From Rhodospirillales bacterium (GTDB lineage: Bacteria; Pseudomonadota; Alphaproteobacteria; Rhodospirillales; 2-02-FULL-58-16), in contig JAJFIG010000350.1 of NCBI GenBank assembly GCA_021775195.1, positions 1-15,930 on the forward strand: 15,930 nucleotides of DNA, written 5' to 3'. Below the pieces are notes generated by a model. It saw nothing but the letters and a program-made list of their open reading frames with translations, made no database searches and was not told the origin of the DNA. Shown one piece after another: positions 14,193 to 15,930 of the stretch. The translations under genes and the position numbers were made by a program. The first letter of the stretch is position 1. Each line of letters opens with the position of its first letter.

Positions 14193-15353
14193 ATGCCCAT
14201 CATCAACCGCATCGCCGAATTCGAGAACGACATGACCACCTGGCGCCGCGACCTGCATGCCCATCCCGAAACCGCCTTCGAGGAGGAACGGACGGCAGCC
14301 ACGGTCGCCGCCCGGCTGGAGGAATTCGGCGTCGAGGTGCACCAGGGGTTGGCCGGCACCGGGGTCGTGGGGACGCTGAGGAACGGCGACGGGCCGGCGA
14401 TCGGCCTGCGCGCCGACATGGACGCGCTGCACATCCACGAAAAGAACGACTTCGCCCACAAGTCCACGATCGAGGGCAAGATGCACGCCTGCGGCCACGA
14501 CGGCCACACCACGATGCTGCTGGGGGCGGCGCGTTACCTGGCCGAAACCCGCAACTTCAAGGGCACGGTGCATTTCATCTTCCAGCCGGCGGAGGAGAAC
14601 GAGGGCGGCGGCCGGGTGATGGTGGAAGAGGGCCTGTTCGACAAGTTCCCGGCGGCCAGCGTCTACGGCATGCACAACTGGCCAGGCATGGACGTGGGCA
14701 CGTTCGCGGTCCGCCCGGGGCCGATGATGGCGGCCTACGACATCTTCGAGATGACGGTCACGGGCCGGGGCGCCCATGCCGGCATGCCGCACACCGGCAT
14801 CGATCCGGTCGTTGTGGCGGCGGAGATCGTCACGGCGCTGCAAACCATCGCCAGCCGTATCACCCATCCGCTCGATTCCGTCGTCGTCAGCGTCACCCAG
14901 GTCCATGGCGGCGATACCTGGAACGTGATCCCCGACGACGTGATCCTGCGCGGCACGGCGCGCTCCTTCCGGGGCGAGGTGCAAGACACCATCGAGCCCA
15001 CGATCCGGCGCATCGCAGAGGGCGTTTGCGCCGCCCACGGGGCGTCCATGACCCTCGACTACGAACGGCGCTATCCGCCAACCCTGAACCATCCGGCGGA
15101 AACCAAGATCGCCGCCGGGGTCGCCGCCGCCATCGTCGGCGATGACAACGTCGATCGCGATCCCATGCCCTGCATGGGGGCCGAGGATTTCTCCTTCATG
15201 CTGCAGAAGCGTCCGGGGTGCTATATCTGGGTCGGCAACGGTCCCGGCGAGGGCGGCTGCATGCTGCACAACCCCCACTACGAGTTCAACGACGAGATCC
15301 TGAGCCTCGGCGCCACCTACTGGGCCAGGCTGGTGGAGACGGTGCTGGAGTGA
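14193..15353 (+). CDS. M20 family metal-dependent amidohydrolase (hippurate hydrolase / N-acyl amino acid deacylase type)
   Basis: Encodes 386 residues, the normal length of M20D amidohydrolases. These cytoplasmic enzymes use a two-metal site to split N-acyl amino acids, hippurate or small amides. Visible marks: WRRDLHAHPE (17-26), RADMDALH (73-80), the metal-binding HACGHDGHTTMLL (98-110; C100, H102), PAEE (132-135), MHNWPG with H161, the dimerisation-domain GRGAHAGMPHTGIDP (191-205), MGAEDFSFML (328-337) and MLHNPHYEFND (357-367; H359). All catalytic positions look intact. The start has AGGAG 9 nt upstream. The stop overlaps the GTG of the MFS gene (GTGA), so the two are co-translated. Lying beside a peptide-type ABC importer and an amide hydrolase, it probably processes an imported N-substituted amino compound; exact substrate unknown. 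Confidence 0.92.
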   Translation: MPIINRIAEFENDMTTWRRDLHAHPETAFEEERTAATVAARLEEFGVEVHQGLAGTGVVGTLRNGDGPAIGLRADMDALHIHEKNDFAHKSTIEGKMHACGHDGHTTMLLGAARYLAETRNFKGTVHFIFQPAEENEGGGRVMVEEGLFDKFPAASVYGMHNWPGMDVGTFAVRPGPMMAAYDIFEMTVTGRGAHAGMPHTGIDPVVVAAEIVTALQTIASRITHPLDSVVVSVTQVHGGDTWNVIPDDVILRGTARSFRGEVQDTIEPTIRRIAEGVCAAHGASMTLDYERRYPPTLNHPAETKIAAGVAAAIVGDDNVDRDPMPCMGAEDFSFMLQKRPGCYIWVGNGPGEGGCMLHNPHYEFNDEILSLGATYWARLVETVLE

Positions 15354-15930
15354 GGGGCGGCGGGGCCAGTTTCTGGCGGGCGACGGCGGCCGGGCTTTGC
15401 GCCACCCTGGTCGGCATCGGCCTGGCGCGCTTCGCCTATACGCCGCTGATCCCGGCGCTGGTCGCCGGCGAGTGGTTCACGCCATCGCAAGCGGCCTACC
15501 TGGGGGCCGCCAACCTGGCCGGGTACCTGGCGGGGGCGCTGGTCGCCCGGCCGATGGCGGCGCGGGCCTCGGCGCCGGCGCTGCTGCGGACGATGATGGT
15601 GGTGGCGACGGCGGCCTTCTTCGCCTGCGCGGCACCGCTGTCCTTCCCCTGGTTCTTCGTCTGGCGCTTCGCCGCCGGGCTGGCGGGTGGCGTGCTGATG
15701 GTGCTGGCGGCGCCCACCGTGCTGCCCCACGTGCCCGCCAACCGCCGGGGGCTGGCCGGCGGCGCCATCTTCACCGGCGTCGGCCTCGGCATCGCCGCCT
15801 CGGGAACCCTGGTGCCGCTGCTGCTGCGCTGGGGCCTGGTCGAGACTTGGTGTGGCCTGGGGACCGTGGCGCTGGTGCTGACGGCGGCGGCGTGGGGCGG
15901 CTGGCCGGACACCCGGGTGAGCGCGAAACC
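15350..15930 (+). CDS. YbfB/YjiJ family MFS transporter, N-terminal part (runs off the window)
   Basis: The frame from GTG 15350 stays open to the right edge, giving 193 codons without a stop. The product begins RGGGASFWRATAAGLCATL and shows the YbfB/YjiJ (MFS_4) pattern GIGLARFAYTPLIPAL in helix 1, QAAYLGAANLAGYLAGAL in helix 2, and WRFAAGLAGGVLMVLAAPTVLP in the helix 4 area. Five to six membrane helices are inside the window, about half of a usual MFS protein of around 390 residues. The GTG overlaps the M20 stop by 4 nt, with GGAG about 12 nt upstream, so it is translationally coupled; no ATG lies near the N-terminus. Function of this transporter group is poorly defined; export or uptake of an M20 substrate or product is a guess. 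Confidence 0.85.
   Translation, partial: MRGGGASFWRATAAGLCATLVGIGLARFAYTPLIPALVAGEWFTPSQAAYLGAANLAGYLAGALVARPMAARASAPALLRTMMVVATAAFFACAAPLSFPWFFVWRFAAGLAGGVLMVLAAPTVLPHVPANRRGLAGGAIFTGVGLGIAASGTLVPLLLRWGLVETWCGLGTVALVLTAAAWGGWPDTRVSAK

Noticed and set aside
13455..15278. Very long minus-strand open frame (607 codons) that includes the cysteine hydrolase
   Set aside because: Only the last 214 codons match a protein family; the upstream part is antisense to the M20 gene, rich in His/Asp/Arg as expected from GC-rich shadow frames, and the hydrolase has its own start and ribosome site.

Overview
The window looks like chromosomal DNA of a GC-rich alphaproteobacterium, probably of the Rhodospirillales type. 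The grounds are strong G/C third-position codon bias, tightly packed transporter operons, a 41-residue zinc-free ribosomal protein L36, and a TakP-like TRAP transporter. Genus-level placement is not possible by eye. There is no sign of phage, insertion sequence, CRISPR, rRNA or tRNA.

Layout, left to right: (1) the first 29 codons of a GlcD-type FAD oxidase (minus strand); (2) rpmJ (minus) with its own sigma70-type promoter and an intrinsic terminator; (3) a complete TRAP importer, dctP-dctQ-dctM (plus), with a long stem-loop between dctP and dctQ; (4) a minus-strand two-gene unit, a PstS-like periplasmic binding protein abutting (0 nt) a membrane PAS-GGDEF-EAL protein; (5) a 524-bp regulatory region with an FNR/FixK-type box placed for the minus-strand pair, and a TTGACG promoter with GTAT repeats placed for the plus-strand genes; (6) a Dpp/Opp-type ABC importer, dppA-(terminator)-dppB-dppC-dppD-dppF; (7) a convergent isochorismatase-fold cysteine hydrolase (minus); (8) an M20 amidohydrolase overlapping by 4 nt a YbfB/YjiJ-type MFS transporter that runs off the right edge.

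How they fit together: the TRAP system probably imports a small carboxylate of the 2-oxo- or 2-hydroxy-acid type. The ABC importer with the two hydrolases suggests uptake and hydrolysis of small peptides or N-acylated/N-carbamoylated amino compounds, with the MFS protein moving a substrate or product. Exact substrates cannot be read from the sequence.

The most interesting unit is the binding protein plus GGDEF-EAL pair. It has no transporter partner, touching reading frames, an intact cyclase motif with an inhibitory site, an intact phosphodiesterase motif, a binding pocket that has lost classical phosphate contacts, a C-terminal CxxC, and a candidate oxygen-responsive promoter. It resembles in layout the NspS-MbaA system of Vibrio cholerae, but with a different binding-protein family. 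This is the best candidate here for an undescribed signalling module; ligand and interaction are inference.
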